Assembly: GCA_938034445.1 (NCBI GenBank) | Contig: CALHLD010000002.1 | Coordinates: forward strand, 1 to 50,294 | DNA length: 50,294 nucleotides | DNA from: an uncultured archaeon | Lineage (GTDB): Archaea > Thermoproteota > Nitrososphaeria > JACIWG01 | Direction of reading: 5' to 3' | Part shown: one piece after another, positions 26,431-34,888 of the stretch | Layout of the letters: every line of letters starts with the position of its first letter | Position numbering within the stretch: the first letter of the stretch is position 1 | Translations under genes and position numbers: made by a program | The notes under the pieces: generated by a model | What the model was told of the DNA's origin: nothing | What the model saw: the letters and a program-made list of their open reading frames with translations, nothing else | Database searches by the model: none

Positions 26431-27533
26431 TCTATCACGTCTTTTACAACCTTTGGAACGATTCCTGCTTTCATGGCGTGGTCTGCAAGAACTATTGCGA
26501 CCATGCTTTCAACAACAGGCACAGCCCTTGGAACTATGCATACATCATGTTTTCCTTCGACAACTAATGTCCTTTTTTCCATTTTTACTAGGTCTATAGA
26601 ATATTGTTCTTTAGAAATTGAGGAAGGTGGCTTTATCGCGACCCTACACAGTATTGGCATCCCACTACTTATTCCACCAAGTATTCCTCCTGAATTGTTT
26701 GTTATTGTAACAACTTTTCCATCCTCTATCGTATACTGGTCATTGTTCTCTGAACCCCTTAGTTTGGCAACATTAAATCCTCTACCAAACTCTACACCCT
26801 TTACAGCTGGTATTGCATATAATGCTTTAGAAATGTCCCCTTCTAGTGTATCGAAAACTGGCATACCTAACCCTGCTGGAACGTTTAATGCTAAACATTC
26901 TATTACTCCACCCAAACTGTCCCCCTCAATTTTAACATTTTCAATCATTTCCAATATTTTTTCTGACGCCTCCAAGTCTGGACATCTAACTGGGCTCTTC
27001 TCAACATGTTCTCTAATTTCGTTTAAATCCATTTGTTTCATTCTGATCCCGCCTATTTCTAATGTATAAGCTAAAACTTCAATATTAAGTAGCTTCAATA
27101 TTCTTTTTGCCACAGCTCCAGCCATAACGAAGCCGGCGGTGATTCTTCCCGAAAACCTTCCACCACCTCTGTAGTCGTTGAAGCCACCATATTTTATATA
27201 CGCTGTATAGTCAGCATGTCCTGGTCTTGGAACAAACTTTATCCTCTCATATGATGTTGAATCGAATTCCTTATTCCATATAACCATGCATATTGGTGCT
27301 CCTGTAGTGTAGCCGTTAAATACTCCGGAAAGGATTTCCACCCTATCCTCTTCGCTCCTGCTTGTTGAAAAAATTTCTTGGACCGGCTTCCTTCTATCTA
27401 GTTCCCTTTGAATCATCTCTTCAGAAAGTTTTAGTCCTGCTGGACATCCGTCTACGACGACGCCTATGCACTTTCCATGGCTTTCTCCAAAACTTGTGAC
27501 TTTAAAACTGTCTCCTATACTGTTTCCAGTCAA
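26427..27533 (-). CDS. aroC: Chorismate synthase
   Basis: 368 residues. SFKVTSFGESHGKCIGVVVDGCPAGL is the N-terminal family signature, and RPGHADYTAYIKYGGFNDYRGGGRFSGRIT is the second. FNVAKLRGSENND and HDVCIVPRAVPVVESMVA mark the C-terminal part. The enzyme needs reduced FMN and converts EPSP to chorismate. Length matches archaeal and bacterial monofunctional forms. Its start overlaps the aroA stop by 4 bases. Confidence 0.96.
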   Translation of the reverse strand: MTGNSIGDSFKVTSFGESHGKCIGVVVDGCPAGLKLSEEMIQRELDRRKPVQEIFSTSRSEEDRVEILSGVFNGYTTGAPICMVIWNKEFDSTSYERIKFVPRPGHADYTAYIKYGGFNDYRGGGRFSGRITAGFVMAGAVAKRILKLLNIEVLAYTLEIGGIRMKQMDLNEIREHVEKSPVRCPDLEASEKILEMIENVKIEGDSLGGVIECLALNVPAGLGMPVFDTLEGDISKALYAIPAVKGVEFGRGFNVAKLRGSENNDQYTIEDGKVVTITNNSGGILGGISSGMPILCRVAIKPPSSISKEQYSIDLVKMEKRTLVVEGKHDVCIVPRAVPVVESMVAIVLADHAMKAGIVPKVVKDVIE

Positions 27534-28783
27534 CCAATCACCTTAACATTCGCACCTAACCCTATCATTACTTTCCAGAATTCTGGAAAAGATTTTCTCA
27601 CACACTCTGCACTTAACATTGTTGTTTCTCCTTCAGCTACAAGAGCTAAAGTTGCTAGTGCCATCGCAATTCTGTGATCGTTAGCTGGATCTATTTTTGC
27701 ACCATAAGCTTTTGAGCCAAAAATTTTGAAAAAGTTTTCTCCAACCTCACTTCTTATACCCATCCTTTCAAGATTCTCTTTCATCACATACACTCTATTG
27801 CTTTCCTTAAATTTTAGTCTTTTCACACCATAAATTATACTTTTACCTTTAGCTTGTGAACAGAGTACACATAAGGGTGGAAATAGGTCTGGACAATCTG
27901 AAATATCAAATTCTATTGGCTCTAAACTTGACTTTTCAACCATAACCATGTTTCCATTTGCCCAAACCTTTGCACCCATTGCTTTAAGTACTTCTACAAT
28001 TTTTCTATCAGCTTGCATGCTCTCTAAATTTAATCCCTCAACCTCAACTTTACCACATAATGCGCCCGCAACCAGAATATTTGATGCTGAACTCCAGTCT
28101 CCTTCAACTTCAAATTTTGTAGGAACATATTTTTGTGGGAACATCTCAAATCCGTTTGCCCAAGATACTTTAACACCAAATTTTCTTTGAATATCCACTG
28201 TTAAGTTAACATAAGGTTTTGACTCAATATTATCACATCTTATTGAAACATTTTTTTCAATCATTGGTGAAATTAGGAGTAAGGCTGAAATGAACTGTGA
28301 GCTTATGTTTCCTTCAATTTTCACTTCTCCACCAACAGGCTTTCCCTTGACAGAAATGGTGTCTCCAATTTTTTGGCACTTAACTCCTAGGCTTCTTAAA
28401 GCCTCCAGTAGTGGTTCTATTGGCCTCTGCATTAAGCTACTACTTCCTGTAATCTTGCATTCCTCTCCTACCAGAGATGCTACTGCTGTAATAAACCTTA
28501 GTGTTGTTCCAGAATTCCTGCAAAATATTTCTCTTTCAGGCTTTTTTAGGATGTTTCCTTCCACAAAAATTTTATCCTCTTCCTTTAACATGTTTATGCC
28601 AAGAAGTTGAAGTGCTTCAATTGTAGCCTCTGTATCATCACATAGTAGTGGTGAAATTATAAGACTTTTTCCCTCCGCTAGGCTTGAGCACACCAAAGCC
28701 CTATGTGTTACGCTTTTGGAAGGCGGTGCCTTCAATGATCCACTAACTTCGCCCTTCCCTATCAAAGCCTTCAATTTTATCAC
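27530..28783 (-). CDS. aroA: 3-phosphoshikimate 1-carboxyvinyltransferase (EPSP synthase)
   Basis: 417 residues. Motifs are LKAPPSKSVTHRALVCSSLAEG (N-terminal phosphate-binding Lys-Ser), FCRNSGTTLRFITAVASL, GSSSLMQRPIEPLLEALRSLG, EGDWSSASNILVAGAL and ANDHRIAMALATLALVAEG. It joins phosphoenolpyruvate to shikimate 3-phosphate. The start at 28783 is inside the 3' end of aroK, a 41-base overlap; a GTG is used. Its stop overlaps aroC. Confidence 0.95.
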   Translation of the reverse strand: MIKLKALIGKGEVSGSLKAPPSKSVTHRALVCSSLAEGKSLIISPLLCDDTEATIEALQLLGINMLKEEDKIFVEGNILKKPEREIFCRNSGTTLRFITAVASLVGEECKITGSSSLMQRPIEPLLEALRSLGVKCQKIGDTISVKGKPVGGEVKIEGNISSQFISALLLISPMIEKNVSIRCDNIESKPYVNLTVDIQRKFGVKVSWANGFEMFPQKYVPTKFEVEGDWSSASNILVAGALCGKVEVEGLNLESMQADRKIVEVLKAMGAKVWANGNMVMVEKSSLEPIEFDISDCPDLFPPLCVLCSQAKGKSIIYGVKRLKFKESNRVYVMKENLERMGIRSEVGENFFKIFGSKAYGAKIDPANDHRIAMALATLALVAEGETTMLSAECVRKSFPEFWKVMIGLGANVKVIG

Positions 28784-29282
28784 CTAAAATCTCTATAACC
28801 CTATTCACTACCTCTTCAACACTTTTTCCTGTGGTATCAATTATATAGTCTGCTGCCTCAAGGTAGTAGGGTATCCTTTTCGATAACAGTTCCTCAACAT
28901 GTTTTATGCTATAGTTTGGGCCAAGTAATGGTCTTGTACCTTTATCTTTTAAGCTTCTTTGGTAAATTGTTTCAGGTGTTGCCTGCAAAAGAAATATTAT
29001 TCCATTTTCTTTAAGTGCTTTAACATTACATTTGTCAAGTACGACTCCACCGCCGCAATCTATTACCACACCGTCCATTTTAGACACTTCATTCACGACT
29101 TCCTTTTCAATTTTCCTGAAAAAGAGCTCTCCATACTCTTCAAAGATTCTGGGTATACTCTTTCTACACTTTTCAACTATCATTTCATCTGTGCTCATAT
29201 ACCTTTTTCTTAGCATTTTTGCCACTTCCTTTGCAATAGAAGTTTTTCCTGTAGCCATAAAGCCTATGAAAACTATGTTCAT
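28743..29282 (-). CDS. aroK: Shikimate kinase, P-loop (bacterial AroK) type
   Basis: About 179 residues from the ATG at 29282 (MNIVFIGFMATGKTSIAKEVA). A longer frame from 29357 is unlikely because this ATG overlaps the aroE stop (TGATG) and places Walker A correctly. Conserved AroK features are STDEMIVE (Asp for Mg/shikimate), IFEEYGELFFRKIEKEVV, CGGGVVLD and DKGTRPLLGP. It phosphorylates shikimate with ATP. Many archaea instead use an unrelated GHMP-family shikimate kinase, so this nucleoside-kinase-fold version suggests lateral acquisition or replacement. Confidence 0.92.
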   Translation of the reverse strand: MNIVFIGFMATGKTSIAKEVAKMLRKRYMSTDEMIVEKCRKSIPRIFEEYGELFFRKIEKEVVNEVSKMDGVVIDCGGGVVLDKCNVKALKENGIIFLLQATPETIYQRSLKDKGTRPLLGPNYSIKHVEELLSKRIPYYLEAADYIIDTTGKSVEEVVNRVIEILGDKIEGFDREGRS

Positions 29283-30142
29283 CACGACCTTTCCTTCTCT
29301 AGCACTTCTAGAGCAGCTTTTCTCATAACCTCTAAGGGTGCTTCTACTCCTGTCCAAATTTTAAAGGAAAGTGCTGCCTGATTAACGAGCATGTCTAGGC
29401 CATTTATAGTTTTACAGCCAACTTCTGTTGCATCTTTTAAGAGTCTTGTTTGGAGAGGATTATAGACTATGTCCATGATCACCATATTTTTTCTTAAACA
29501 GTTTTTGGGGACAGGTGTTTTTTCTATGTTCGGATACATTCCTAATGGCGTACAATTTATAAGCAAGTCTGCATCCATTAAGGTTTCCTCTAGTTGGATA
29601 GTATCCAAAATTTTAGCTTCACAATAAACTTTTGTCTCTCTTCTTAAACTTTTTGCGAGTTTTGCTGCGTTTTCTGGTGTCCTATTTAATATCGTTATCT
29701 TGTTAGGTTTTTCTAAAGCAATATAGTATGCTATTGCCTTCGCCGCACCACCGGCACCTACTATTACTACGACCCTGTCCTTTAGGTCAAAGCCCCTTTT
29801 CTTTATTGCCATTAAAGCGCCTTCTCCGTCTGTATTGTATCCCTTAAGTATTCCATTGTCGTTTAATATTGTATTTACAGCACCAATCTTTTCAGCAACT
29901 TCATCAACTTCATCTAAATACTTAAGAACTTCTATCTTATGAGGGATTGTAACATTTAATCCTTTTACATTTAACGCTCTAATGCCTTCAATCGCTTTTT
30001 TTAGCATATCTTTCTTAACCTTAAATGCTAGATAGTAGTAGTTTAATCCAAGTGCTTGGAAAGCGGTGTTATGTATTATTGGGGAAACTGTGTGCTCTAT
30101 TGGGTCTCCTATTAGACAACAGACACTCACATTATAGGTCAT
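29282..30142 (-). CDS. aroE: Shikimate dehydrogenase
   Basis: 286 residues. CLIGDPIEHTVSPIIHNTAFQALG forms the shikimate-binding N-terminus, and NVTIPHKIEVLKYLDEV contains the catalytic Lys. GAVNTILNDNGILKGYNTDGEG follows, then the NADP site VVIVGAGGAAKAIAYYI and ILNRTPENAAKLA. INGLDMLVNQAALSFKIWTG is the C-terminal signature. It reduces 3-dehydroshikimate to shikimate. It begins 15 bases after aroD and its stop overlaps the aroK start. Confidence 0.95.
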   Translation of the reverse strand: MTYNVSVCCLIGDPIEHTVSPIIHNTAFQALGLNYYYLAFKVKKDMLKKAIEGIRALNVKGLNVTIPHKIEVLKYLDEVDEVAEKIGAVNTILNDNGILKGYNTDGEGALMAIKKRGFDLKDRVVVIVGAGGAAKAIAYYIALEKPNKITILNRTPENAAKLAKSLRRETKVYCEAKILDTIQLEETLMDADLLINCTPLGMYPNIEKTPVPKNCLRKNMVIMDIVYNPLQTRLLKDATEVGCKTINGLDMLVNQAALSFKIWTGVEAPLEVMRKAALEVLEKERS

Positions 30143-30157
30143 AGGCTTCTCACCAAT

Positions 30158-30826
30158 CTAGTAAAATATTTCATTGAGCATACTGTAGAAGTCTTCAAGT
30201 TTTTCGAAATCAACCTGTCCCTTTGCTGACTCTAGACCATGTCCAATTGAAGCATACGTGAACATTCCCCCAAAAAATGGCGAAAGTATTCTACTTAAAA
30301 CACCTGCTTCACCCATGCAGAAGGCGACTACTGGCGCAATTTTATAACATTCTCTAATAAGCCTTAATATTGTAAGATTGTCTTCAAAACTTTTTGCAGT
30401 GGTAACTATTTTACATACGTCTGCACCCAATTCAACCTCGTTCTCAAATATTTTCTTTAGTTCTTTTAAAGGTGGTGTTCTGTCAAAATTGTGATAAGAA
30501 ATTAAGACTTTAGTGCCAACTTCCCTTACATTTTTAACAACTTTTTTAATGTTCGATGACTTAAGCTCTATGTCAATGTATTCTGCTCCAAAATTTATTG
30601 CCCTCAAAAGCTCTTTAACTCTACTTTCTTCATCAAAGTTCCATAATCCTCCCTCATCCTTTCGTCTATTGCATGCTATCCAAGGCTTTTCTATCATCTT
30701 CGCAAGCGCTGTCCAAGAATCTCCTATCATGTCTATTCTGACTTCAACAAGGTCGGAGCTGTTTGCCACTTTAACATATCTTTCATCAAATTTTGTGAGT
30801 ACTGTGCAAACTTTTGGTTTCTGCAT
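30158..30826 (-). CDS. aroD: 3-dehydroquinate dehydratase, type I
   Basis: 222 residues of the class I (Schiff-base) enzyme. DLVEVRIDMIGDSW is the first barrel block. ISYHNFDRTPPLKELKKIF contains the catalytic His, and ADVCKIVTTAKSFEDN contains the Schiff-base Lys in the CKI motif. FCMGEAGVLSRILSPFFGGMFTYAS is the C-terminal active-site loop. It dehydrates 3-dehydroquinate. It lies between aroB and aroE with only a few bases either side. Confidence 0.94.
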   Translation of the reverse strand: MQKPKVCTVLTKFDERYVKVANSSDLVEVRIDMIGDSWTALAKMIEKPWIACNRRKDEGGLWNFDEESRVKELLRAINFGAEYIDIELKSSNIKKVVKNVREVGTKVLISYHNFDRTPPLKELKKIFENEVELGADVCKIVTTAKSFEDNLTILRLIRECYKIAPVVAFCMGEAGVLSRILSPFFGGMFTYASIGHGLESAKGQVDFEKLEDFYSMLNEIFY

Positions 30827-30830
30827 TTAA

Positions 30831-31874
30831 CTATACACCATTCTTTAATGCATCCAAAATCTTCTCCCTTTCTACTTCTAGAACGCTCACTTTTCCTATT
30901 TCCTCTGGCAGTACAAGGGCTGTCCTGCCGTACCATGCCTTTTTATCTTTCTCCATTTCCTCCACAATCCTATACAAATTTATTTTTGTTAAAGTAGGCA
31001 ACCCCATCTTCTTCAAAAGTTCTATCACATCTCTAGTTTGCTCAAAACCTGTTATTTTTTCTGCAACCTTACACGCTAAGACCATTCCTATTGAGACAGC
31101 GAATCCATGTTTTATTCTATAATTTGACAGCCTCTCTATAGAATGTCCGAATGTGTGTCCAAAGTTCAAGATTCTCCTCAAACCTTCTTCCCTCTCATCC
31201 CTGCTCACTATATCCACCTTCATCTTCACACATTTTTCAATCACATCTTGCAAGACTTTAGCCTCTCTTTTCCTTAAAACTTCAACATTCTCTTCTATAA
31301 AATCGAAAAATTTTCTATCACATATTATTCCGTACTTGATAACCTCAGCCATTCCATTTAAAAACTCGTCTTCTGGTAAAGTTTCGATAAACTTTGTGTC
31401 GACTATTGTAAATGAAGGTTGGTAAAATGTCCCTATCATATTTTTACCATGAAAATTTATACCATTCTTTCCACCTATGCTTGAATCGACTTGAGCAAGT
31501 AGTGTTGTAGGTATTTGTGCAAAATATATGCCTCTCATAAAGGTTGAGGCTACAAATCCTGTGACATCGCCTACTACTCCACCCCCTAACGCTAGCATAA
31601 GACTTTTTCTGGTATACTTTTCTTCGATAAGCTTCTTCCATAGCCTTTTTGCTGTGCTAAGGCTTTTTCCCTTTTCCCCATTCTCTATCTCAAATTTTTC
31701 AACCTTTTCTCCTAAACCAATTTTTTTAGAGACCTCTTCAAACCAAATTTTTCCAACATTTCTGTCCGTAACAACACATACTTTAAAAGGGTTTAGCCTC
31801 TTAACTTCCTCCTTAAGATGGCTTAATGCGTTTCTCTCAACAATTATGTGTCCCAGTTTTCCCTCTAAAATCAT
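30831..31874 (-). CDS. aroB: 3-dehydroquinate synthase, AroB type
   Basis: 347 residues. ALGGGVVGDVTGFVASTFMRGI is the NAD-binding glycine-rich motif. TTLLAQVDSSIGGKNGINFHGKNMIGTFYQP is the active-site signature, and LNFGHTFGHSIERLS and HGFAVSIGMVLACKVA contain zinc-binding histidines. It cyclises DAHP to 3-dehydroquinate. Its presence together with a DAHP synthase shows the classical entry from erythrose 4-phosphate, not the 2-amino-3,7-dideoxyheptulosonate route of many euryarchaea. Its start overlaps the aroF stop by 4 bases. Confidence 0.96.
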   Translation of the reverse strand: MILEGKLGHIIVERNALSHLKEEVKRLNPFKVCVVTDRNVGKIWFEEVSKKIGLGEKVEKFEIENGEKGKSLSTAKRLWKKLIEEKYTRKSLMLALGGGVVGDVTGFVASTFMRGIYFAQIPTTLLAQVDSSIGGKNGINFHGKNMIGTFYQPSFTIVDTKFIETLPEDEFLNGMAEVIKYGIICDRKFFDFIEENVEVLRKREAKVLQDVIEKCVKMKVDIVSRDEREEGLRRILNFGHTFGHSIERLSNYRIKHGFAVSIGMVLACKVAEKITGFEQTRDVIELLKKMGLPTLTKINLYRIVEEMEKDKKAWYGRTALVLPEEIGKVSVLEVEREKILDALKNGV

Positions 31875-32653
31875 CTTACTTCACGTAATTCGCACATCAT
31901 TTGGTTGAACATTTTAAAGTCAAGCTGCTGTTTTCCATCACTTAATGCCTTATCAGGTTCAGGGTGAACTTCAACCATTATTCCATCACATCCTACAGCC
32001 TTTGAAGCTTTAGCTAAAGGTAGTACAAGTTTTCTAGAACCTGCTGCATGTGATGGGTCCACTATAACTGGAATGCTTGTAAGCTCTTTAACTATTGGCA
32101 CCGAAGCTAAATCTAATGTGAACCTCGTCTCGTTAACGAAGGTTCTTATCCCCCTCTCACATAGTATAACTTTCTCATTTCCTTCACACATTATGTATTC
32201 TGCTGCACACAGCCATTCCTCTATAGTTGAGCTGAATCCTCTTTTTAAAATTACAGGTTTATTCGCTCTACCAACTTTTTTGAGGAGTGTATAATTTTGC
32301 ATGTTTCTTGCACCAATTTGCAATATATCTGATACCTTACAAACTTCTTCTAAGCTGTGTTCGTCCACAACTTCAGTAACAACAGGCATTTTTACTTCCT
32401 CCTTAACTTCCTTTACAATCCTTAAACCTTCGACACCCAGTCCCTGAAAGGAATACGGTGACGTCCTAGGCTTAAAAACCATTGCACGAAGTACATCCAC
32501 TCCACTTTCTTTGAGAAATTTTGCTGTCTTGGAAAATTGTTCCCTAGACTCTACAGCACATGGACCAGCGATTACAACAAATTTCCTACCAAAGACAACA
32601 TCATCAACCTCTACTATTCTATCCTTTTTTTCGAGGACAAGTTTAAGGTTCAT
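31871..32653 (-). CDS. aroF: DAHP synthase, type I-beta
   Basis: 260 residues of the short type I-beta 3-deoxy-D-arabino-heptulosonate 7-phosphate synthase. FVVIAGPCAVESREQ contains the metal-binding Cys. AMVFKPRTSPYSFQGLG binds phosphate and PEP. KPVILKRGFSSTIEEWLCAAEYI and VIVDPSHAAGSRKLV provide further catalytic residues, and MVEVHPEPDKALSDGKQQL closes the barrel. It lacks the fused ACT or chorismate mutase regulatory domain found in some relatives, so any feedback control must act elsewhere. It starts 6 bases after the transketolase C-terminal half, whose product it uses. Confidence 0.95.
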   Translation of the reverse strand: MNLKLVLEKKDRIVEVDDVVFGRKFVVIAGPCAVESREQFSKTAKFLKESGVDVLRAMVFKPRTSPYSFQGLGVEGLRIVKEVKEEVKMPVVTEVVDEHSLEEVCKVSDILQIGARNMQNYTLLKKVGRANKPVILKRGFSSTIEEWLCAAEYIMCEGNEKVILCERGIRTFVNETRFTLDLASVPIVKELTSIPVIVDPSHAAGSRKLVLPLAKASKAVGCDGIMVEVHPEPDKALSDGKQQLDFKMFNQMMCELREVR

Positions 32654-32659
32654 GAGGAC

Positions 32660-33589
32660 TCACCCTTTAACGAAACTTAAAATATTTTTAGTTAAAGCTC
32701 CCACATTTAACCCATATTTTTCAAGAAGTTGTAGATAGTTTCTAGAAGATTCGCCGAACATATCAGGCACACCTAACCTTTTAACCCTAAAACCTTTCTC
32801 AGAAAGCATTTCACAAACAGCTGAACCCATTCCACCAATTATATTATGTTCTTCGATTGTGACAACCTTGTCGGATTTTTCACAGACTTTCTTGAGCTCC
32901 TTGTCCAGGGGTTTAATTGTGTGAAGGTCCACTACAGAGGCCTGAAAGCCATATTCAAGAAGTTTCCTTCTAACTTCAAGTGAAATGTGTACCATTAGAC
33001 CACATGCTATAATTGTTAAGTCCGATCCTTCTTCTAAAATATTTGCTTTACCAAAGACAATATCCTTCTCACCTTCATATATTTTTGGCGCATAATCTCT
33101 TCCGAGCCTCATGTAACAGGGGCCATTCAAGCGAATAAGCTGTTTTAGTAGACTTCTTATTGAAATCGGGTCTGATGGCACAACAACATTCATTCCAGGC
33201 AAAACTCTCATTAACGCAATATCTTCTAAACACTGGTGAGAAGATCCGTCAGCAAAATCGCTTAACCCCGAATGTGTTGCAACAATTTTAACATTAAGAC
33301 TGTCTCTTGCAATAGTATTTCTTATCTGCTCCCAAGCCCTTAAAATAAACATAGAAAATCCTGTGATTATTGGAATAAACCCCTCAAGCGCTAAACCAGC
33401 AGCTATACCCGCCATATCCTGCTCACTTATTCCTACATTAATAAACCTGTTAGGAAACATGTTCCTAAATAGGAATGTTTTAGTGGAAGCACTGACATCA
33501 GAATCTAACACAATTACATTATCGTTTTCTGCTCCTATTTCAATCAAAGTTTCTCCAAACGTTTCTCTTGCACTTATCAAATTAACCAT
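32660..33589 (-). CDS. Transketolase, C-terminal subunit
   Basis: About 309 residues from the ATG at 33589 (MVNLISARETFGETLIEIG). A frame from 33652 would place 21 unlikely residues in front, and the 33589 ATG overlaps the stop of the N-terminal subunit (ATGGTTAA). NVIVLDSDVSASTKTFLF and INVGISEQDMAGIAAGLALEGF contain the catalytic Glu of the pyrimidine domain. TKIVATHSGLSDF-type (here VKIVATHSGLSDFADGSSHQCLEDIALMR) and VVTIEEHNIIGGMGSAVCE mark the rest. It pairs with the upstream N-terminal half to form a split transketolase that makes erythrose 4-phosphate for aroF. Confidence 0.92.
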   Translation of the reverse strand: MVNLISARETFGETLIEIGAENDNVIVLDSDVSASTKTFLFRNMFPNRFINVGISEQDMAGIAAGLALEGFIPIITGFSMFILRAWEQIRNTIARDSLNVKIVATHSGLSDFADGSSHQCLEDIALMRVLPGMNVVVPSDPISIRSLLKQLIRLNGPCYMRLGRDYAPKIYEGEKDIVFGKANILEEGSDLTIIACGLMVHISLEVRRKLLEYGFQASVVDLHTIKPLDKELKKVCEKSDKVVTIEEHNIIGGMGSAVCEMLSEKGFRVKRLGVPDMFGESSRNYLQLLEKYGLNVGALTKNILSFVKG

Positions 33590-34637
33590 TATTTCCCACC
33601 ATTTTATTATAATCTTCTTGACTTGGAATGTAATGGAATATTTTTTTGTCAATATACTCTATTCCACCGTTTCTTTCAGTGGAGGCAATTATCACTGTCG
33701 GCCTTTTCTGGTAAACCTTTATCTCTTGAAGAATGGAAACTAATTCTTCAAACCTTTTTCCATCGACTTCAACCGTGTCCCATCCAAAAGAAATCCACTT
33801 CTCCTTTAAAGGCTCTAAACATTTTATTTCCTCTGTAGCACCATTCATTTGATAGAAGTTTCTGTCGACTATAGCTATCAAATTATCTAACTTATATGTT
33901 GATGCACTCATTGCAGCCTCCCAAACCTGCCCCTCATCAAGTTCGCCGTCTCCAAGTAAGACTATAACTTTGCCATTACTATTCTTCAACTTTTTTCCAA
34001 GGGCTACGCCTACACCTATCGATAAACCCTGTCCAAGAGAGCCTGTAGAAACTAATGTTTCTTTGATAAACCTTTTGTCAGGATGTCCTTGAAGTCTGGA
34101 CCCAAGCTCACAAAAGTAAGGAAGCTCATTTTCTTCTATAATACCCTCATCTACTAATACAGCGTATAGTGCAAGTGAAGCATGTCCTTTGCTTAAGACA
34201 AAAGAGTTTTCAGAACCTACAAGGTTTGGTCTAAAAACCCTGAATACCGCTAAAATTATGTTTGCTGAAGAAAGGGAAGAAGGCAGGTGTCCAGTTTTAG
34301 AACTGTATGCTTGTAAAAGTATTTTTGATCTAACATTTTGCACAAATTTTTTATCATTTTCACTTAAAACATACGTCGAACAGTCTACCGGTCTATCATT
34401 TATTTCTGAAGAAAGAATCTGTAGAACGATCTCTCCTGCTCCAGTGAGCTTTACCGGTTTAGGATCACCAATTTTGCCATATGAAACTAAACCTTTTTCT
34501 CTCAAAATTTTAAGGTTCAACTTTAAGGTTGAAAGCGGTATGCCCGTCTTTTTAGAAACCATCTTTAGAAAGGATGATGCAGTAAGATCAGCGTTTTTAG
34601 AAACCAAACGTAATATAAGCGCCTGATTTTTGTTCAA
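33582..34637 (-). CDS. Transketolase N-terminal subunit with fused winged-helix DNA-binding domain
   Basis: As written, 351 residues from a TTG at 34637. Residues 4-74 form a winged helix-turn-helix (NQALILRLVSK, TGIPLSTLKLNLKILREKGLVSYG, PVKLTGAGEIVL). Residues about 90-345 are the ThDP-binding half of transketolase: SKTGHLPSSLSSANII, SKGHASLALYAVL, GSRLQGHPDKR, STGSLGQGLSIGVG, LLGDGELDEGQVWEAAM and DRNFYQMNGAT. The frame stays open to 34787 and reads protein-like (about ETVAGEYGRPIPISIEPLSS) but contains no ATG, GTG or TTG. The real start may therefore be a rare codon in that stretch. The enzyme may bind DNA and regulate the operon it heads. Confidence 0.8.
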   Translation of the reverse strand: MNKNQALILRLVSKNADLTASSFLKMVSKKTGIPLSTLKLNLKILREKGLVSYGKIGDPKPVKLTGAGEIVLQILSSEINDRPVDCSTYVLSENDKKFVQNVRSKILLQAYSSKTGHLPSSLSSANIILAVFRVFRPNLVGSENSFVLSKGHASLALYAVLVDEGIIEENELPYFCELGSRLQGHPDKRFIKETLVSTGSLGQGLSIGVGVALGKKLKNSNGKVIVLLGDGELDEGQVWEAAMSASTYKLDNLIAIVDRNFYQMNGATEEIKCLEPLKEKWISFGWDTVEVDGKRFEELVSILQEIKVYQKRPTVIIASTERNGGIEYIDKKIFHYIPSQEDYNKMVGNNG

Positions 34638-34787
34638 AGCCTTTTCAAAAAGCTTTGCAATAATTGCTCTATCATCCCCTGTAAGGGAAGATAGAGGTTC
34701 TATGGATATTGGAATTGGTCGCCCATATTCACCGGCAACAGTTTCACAAAGGTTATTTAAAAATATGATGGACAGGTGAATATAACC
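34638..34787 (-). other. In-frame upstream extension of the wHTH-transketolase gene, no canonical start
   Basis: Between the TAA at 34788-34790 and the TTG at 34637 the same frame is open for 50 codons. Its product includes GEYGRPIPISIEPLSSLTGD and DRAIIAKLFEKAL, which look like real protein (balanced composition, amphipathic helix leading into the wHTH). No ATG, GTG or TTG occurs in it; ATT, CTG, ATC and ATA codons lie near 34769-34781. TATA-like elements on the minus strand at 34831-34839 and about 34794-34803 precede it. Either a rare start codon is used or the region is leader. Confidence 0.4.
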
Positions 34788-34862
34788 TTACAATTTTTAA
34801 ATTCCTAAATTTTTAGTAGAAATTGTTAATTTTTTTATAGCCATAATATGTTGGCCGAAAAG

Positions 34863-34870
34863 TTTATTAA
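34863..34870 (+). promoter_or_regulatory. TATA box of the ilv-leu-pheA operon
   Basis: TTTATTAA is preceded by purine-rich CCGAAAAG, which resembles a TFB recognition element. Its centre lies about 23-26 bases before 34889-34892, predicting transcription from at or next to the ATG of the leader reading frame. Between box and predicted start sits an inverted repeat, CATGTG (34873-34878) and CACATG (34886-34891). CCCATG (34871-34876) can also pair with CATGGG (34899-34904). Either may be a repressor site. Confidence 0.5.
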
Positions 34871-34888
34871 CCCATGTGTATTCTCCAC

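Noticed and set aside
30733-30936. Minus-strand frame spanning the aroB/aroD junction
   Set aside because: It lies in another frame of two strongly supported genes and is explained as a shadow.
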